Shown piece after piece: positions 61,692 to 64,000 of a stretch of DNA of 64,000 bases. Below the pieces are notes generated by a model. That model made no database searches, was not told the origin of the DNA, and saw only the letters and a list, made by a program, of their open reading frames with translations. Positions within the stretch are counted from its first letter, which is position 1. Each line of letters opens with the position of its first letter. A program made the translations under genes and the position numbers. This stretch comes from Paenibacillus pabuli (lineage in GTDB: Bacteria; Bacillota; Bacilli; Paenibacillales; Paenibacillaceae). The stretch is from the NCBI RefSeq assembly GCF_039831995.1, contig NZ_JBDOIO010000004.1, forward strand, positions 682,001 through 746,000. Direction: 5' to 3'.

Positions 61692-62675
61692 ATGAACAAG
61701 GGGTTACGAAGAGGACTGAAAGTATTGGGTGGACTGATGCTTGCGGCAGGTCTGCTGCTGCTTACAGGTACGGCTTACGAGGCTTATCAGTCTGCACAGG
61801 ATATGAAGTCATACACGCCGCCTGGTAGGCTGTATGAAGTAAGTGGACGCAATATGCACCTCTACTCGGCAGGAAAGGGATCTTCGACAGTTGTCCTCGC
61901 ATCAGGATGGGGAACACCGAATCCCTACGTGGATTTCAGTCCGCTGTACGACAAGCTGAAATCCCGCGTGAAAATTGCCGTATATGACCGATTCGGGTAT
62001 GGATACAGCGACTATACGGAGCAGCCGCGTGACATCGATACCATTGTAGATGAAGTTCATCAATTGCTGCGCAAATCCGGTCAGCGACCACCGTATATCA
62101 TGGTGGGCCACTCCCTGGGATCTCTGGAGACGCTTCGATATGCACAATTGTATCCGGATGAGGTGGCAGGTATCGTCATGATCGATGGGGGCAGTCCTGA
62201 ATATTACAGCACAGTGGAGATGGATGCGCCAGACTGGTATTTCGATTCAGCAAGGTTTCTGGTGAAAACAGGCATTGCACGTACATTGCTGCATTCGGAT
62301 CGGATGATGGCAACGCTGGTTATTGACCCGGATCTGGTTGCAGAACCGATGAAAAAGGCCGCTACCAGTTCGACGCTGAAGCATGCGTACAATGACAACG
62401 TGATGGATGAGATCCATCGTTCCAGGATCAACGCAGCCCGCGTGCTGGAGAACAAACAGGAATTTTCTTTTCCCCTAACGATCCTGACGGCGGGATCAGA
62501 CCAACCAAGTGAGGGAAGCCAGGCATGGCAGGCAGATCAAGCCGAGTTTGCCTCATGGTCCATACAGGGAAGACAGCAGATCGTTCCTCACGCGGAGCAT
62601 TACATCCATAACAGTCAACCGGATGACGTAGCGGATGCCATATTGGAAATGGCTAAGTCAACAGGCAGCAAATGA
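61692..62675 (+). CDS. Alpha/beta hydrolase, membrane-anchored
   Basis: 327 residues. N-terminal membrane segment (about 9-28, LKVLGGLMLAAGLLLLTGTAY), then the hydrolase core. Oxyanion loop LASGWGTPNPY near 75, the strand-turn YDRFGYGYSD near 97, and the nucleophile elbow VGHSLGS near 140 (serine). The aspartate and histidine should be in DPDL-like and VPHAEHYIHN near 305. GGGGTAGAGGAG precedes the ATG. Substrate unknown; an esterase or lipase-like role is probable. Confidence 0.9.
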   Translation: MNKGLRRGLKVLGGLMLAAGLLLLTGTAYEAYQSAQDMKSYTPPGRLYEVSGRNMHLYSAGKGSSTVVLASGWGTPNPYVDFSPLYDKLKSRVKIAVYDRFGYGYSDYTEQPRDIDTIVDEVHQLLRKSGQRPPYIMVGHSLGSLETLRYAQLYPDEVAGIVMIDGGSPEYYSTVEMDAPDWYFDSARFLVKTGIARTLLHSDRMMATLVIDPDLVAEPMKKAATSSTLKHAYNDNVMDEIHRSRINAARVLENKQEFSFPLTILTAGSDQPSEGSQAWQADQAEFASWSIQGRQQIVPHAEHYIHNSQPDDVADAILEMAKSTGSK

Positions 62676-62719
62676 ATCATATGATCCCCGAAACAGACAG
62701 CGAACAGGAGGCAGAATGG

Positions 62720-62899
62720 ATGAGAAAATTAAGGGTCGTAACGAAATTCACATCCTTGCTCCTGGCAAGCGGTTTACTCTCTCTCTTGATTCTAACCCTA
62801 TCTTTCTTGTGCTTCACCGCCAGAGTGGATGCAGCATCTGTTACACATTTTGCCGAACCGTCGGATTACATCATTCACATGTTTCATTTGTTTTTCTAG
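62720..62899 (+). CDS. Small exported peptide, unknown function
   Basis: 59 residues from ATG 62720 (AGGAGG eight bases upstream; an in-frame ATG at 62672 overlaps the hydrolase stop and has no site). A basic start (MRKLRVVTK) and a long hydrophobic core end at a plausible signal-peptidase site (ARVDAAS), leaving a mature peptide of about 21 residues, VTHFAEPSDYIIHMFHLFF. Could be a signal-peptide-derived peptide; no family recognised. Confidence 0.5.
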   Translation: MRKLRVVTKFTSLLLASGLLSLLILTLSFLCFTARVDAASVTHFAEPSDYIIHMFHLFF

Positions 62900-62927
62900 A
62901 TCCACGATAAGGGAAGGATGGCTCTCG

Positions 62928-62977
62928 CTTTGCATGAAAGCAGCCTGCTGCTGCCATTTATGCAAAGTATTTTTTAT
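62928..62977 (+). terminator. Terminator before ddh
   Basis: CTTTGCAT (62928-62935) pairs with ATGCAAAG (62960-62967), with an inner AGCAGC/GCTGCT stem; T-rich tract after it. Confidence 0.8.
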
Positions 62978-63067
62978 TTCGACTGGAAACCTAACAAGTT
63001 ACATGGTATGTTATATCTTTATACGAGAGTAGTAGACAACTATAGAAGAGGACAGGAGAGGATCGAA

Positions 63068-64000
63068 ATGATTAAAGTTGGTATCGTAGGTTACGGAAAT
63101 CTGGGTAAAGGCGTGGAGAAAGCCATTGCGCAAAACCCGGACTTGGAACTCGTTGCCGTATTTACACGGCGTAACCCGGAGCAGATGGTTGCAGAAGGTA
63201 CAGAAGTACGTTTTGAACACATCTCTGCTGCTGAGCAATACATAGGTAAAATCGATGTTATGATTCTGTGCGGCGGTTCGGCAACGGATCTTCCGGAGCA
63301 GACACCTGCCATTGCCAAGTTGTTCAATACAGTGGACAGCTTCGATACACATGCCAAAATTCCTGAATTCTATGCGGAAGTTCATGCTGCGGCAGAGCAA
63401 GGCGGTCACGTAAGCGTGATCTCCACAGGCTGGGACCCAGGCTTGTTCTCCATGAACCGCCTGCTTGCTCAATCCATTCTGCCAGAAGGTAAAGAGTACA
63501 CATTCTGGGGTAAAGGGGTCAGTCAAGGTCACTCCGATGCGATCCGCCGAGTTCCAGGTGTGAAGGCGGGTGTTCAGTACACTGTACCTGTTGAAGAAGT
63601 CATCAACCGGATTCGTGCAGGAGAGACACCGGAATTGTCCACACGCGAGAAACATCTGCGTCAATGCTATGTGGTGGCTGAAGAAGGTGCCAACCAGGAT
63701 GAAATTCGTGAAACCATTGTATCCATGCCGAACTATTTTGCAGATTACGATACAACGGTAACATTCATTTCTGAAGAGCAGCTTAAATCGGAACATGAAG
63801 GTATGCCGCACGGTGGATTTGTTATTCGTAGTGGTGTTACCGGTACAGGACAAAAGCAAATTGTGGAGTTTGGTCTGAAGCTCGATAGCAACCCTGAATT
63901 TACCGCTAGTGTACTGGTCGCTTATGCACGGGCTGCACAGCGTCTGAGCCTGGAAGGACATAAAGGGGCCAAAACGGTATTTGATATTCCACTTGGTCAC
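63068..64000 (+). CDS. ddh: meso-Diaminopimelate dehydrogenase, truncated by window end
   Basis: 311 residues are visible and the frame is open at the window edge; the family is about 326 residues long. It makes meso-diaminopimelate from tetrahydrodipicolinate in one NADPH-dependent step for lysine and peptidoglycan. Rossmann motif GIVGYGNLGKGVE near residue 5, CGGSATDLPEQTP near 70, DSFDTHAKIP near 92, TGWDPGLFSMNR near 122 and MPHGGFVIRSGVTG near 247 are all Ddh signatures. AGGAGAGG lies about seven bases before the ATG. Confidence 0.95.
   Translation, partial: MIKVGIVGYGNLGKGVEKAIAQNPDLELVAVFTRRNPEQMVAEGTEVRFEHISAAEQYIGKIDVMILCGGSATDLPEQTPAIAKLFNTVDSFDTHAKIPEFYAEVHAAAEQGGHVSVISTGWDPGLFSMNRLLAQSILPEGKEYTFWGKGVSQGHSDAIRRVPGVKAGVQYTVPVEEVINRIRAGETPELSTREKHLRQCYVVAEEGANQDEIRETIVSMPNYFADYDTTVTFISEEQLKSEHEGMPHGGFVIRSGVTGTGQKQIVEFGLKLDSNPEFTASVLVAYARAAQRLSLEGHKGAKTVFDIPLGH

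Noticed and set aside
1..64000. tRNA, rRNA, CRISPR array, insertion sequence or prophage
   Set aside because: No regular spaced repeats, T-loop-like blocks, transposase/integrase motifs or phage structural genes were seen; the 16266 gene alone is not enough to call a phage remnant.

Overview
The window looks like a chromosomal segment of a Paenibacillus-type Bacillota (Bacillales). The signs are strong AAGGAGG ribosome binding sites, frequent TTG/GTG starts, a Gram-positive lipoprotein signal, a protein with three SLH domains, a one-step meso-diaminopimelate dehydrogenase, and about 50 % G+C in most core genes. The genus is inferred from gene content. I saw no rRNA, tRNA, CRISPR array, insertion sequence or integrase.

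Layout. 1-5.2 kb: end of a sugar ABC permease gene, the Mg2+ transporter mgtE, two alkylation-repair genes, and a deaminase-like amidohydrolase. 5.3-16.1 kb: a dense, one-direction, visibly A+T-richer array of about 20 small genes (five GNAT acetyltransferases, four DinB-fold proteins, Nudix, GrpB, an aminoglycoside-phosphotransferase-like kinase, a small tyrosine phosphatase with an ATT start, DUF3977, DUF1801, DUF2262, small membrane proteins). It reads like an accretion island for small-molecule modification or detoxification. 16.2-28.9 kb: efflux transporters, an Lrp regulator, an EstB-like hydrolase, purine nucleoside phosphorylase, a flavin monooxygenase operon, a frameshifted membrane gene, a sugar isomerase, and a divergent SDR/MarR pair with two clear operators. 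29-34.7 kb: a secreted PL9-type pectate lyase facing an 1173-residue surface protein that joins a PHP-type metal site, Ig-like domains and three SLH domains.

34.8-44.9 kb: an amidohydrolase-DUF554 operon whose promoter region shares an operator pattern with the neighbouring TetR gene; a ROK regulator with an MFS transporter; and a two-gene coupled operon encoding a 1056-residue GNAT plus beta-sandwich fusion and a TIM-barrel amidohydrolase, behind a perfect 16-bp palindrome. That operon is the best candidate here for an undescribed system. 45-50.7 kb: a duplicated pair of small membrane proteins, a chemoreceptor, a covalent-flavin sarcosine/N-methyltryptophan oxidase (also ATT-started), a HesB-like protein and a gene remnant.

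50.7-59.8 kb: a coherent glycan-utilisation locus. It holds a LacI regulator, a solute-binding lipoprotein, two permeases, a GH30 enzyme and a GH35 beta-galactosidase. A consensus TTGACA/TATAAT promoter is surrounded by copies of TGAAACCCATTTCA, and one copy lies before the LacI gene itself. Beta-1,6-galactan or arabinogalactan side chains are the likely substrate. 59.9-64 kb: a RimJ-like acetyltransferase, exodeoxyribonuclease III, an alpha/beta hydrolase, a tiny exported peptide and the ddh gene, which runs off the window.
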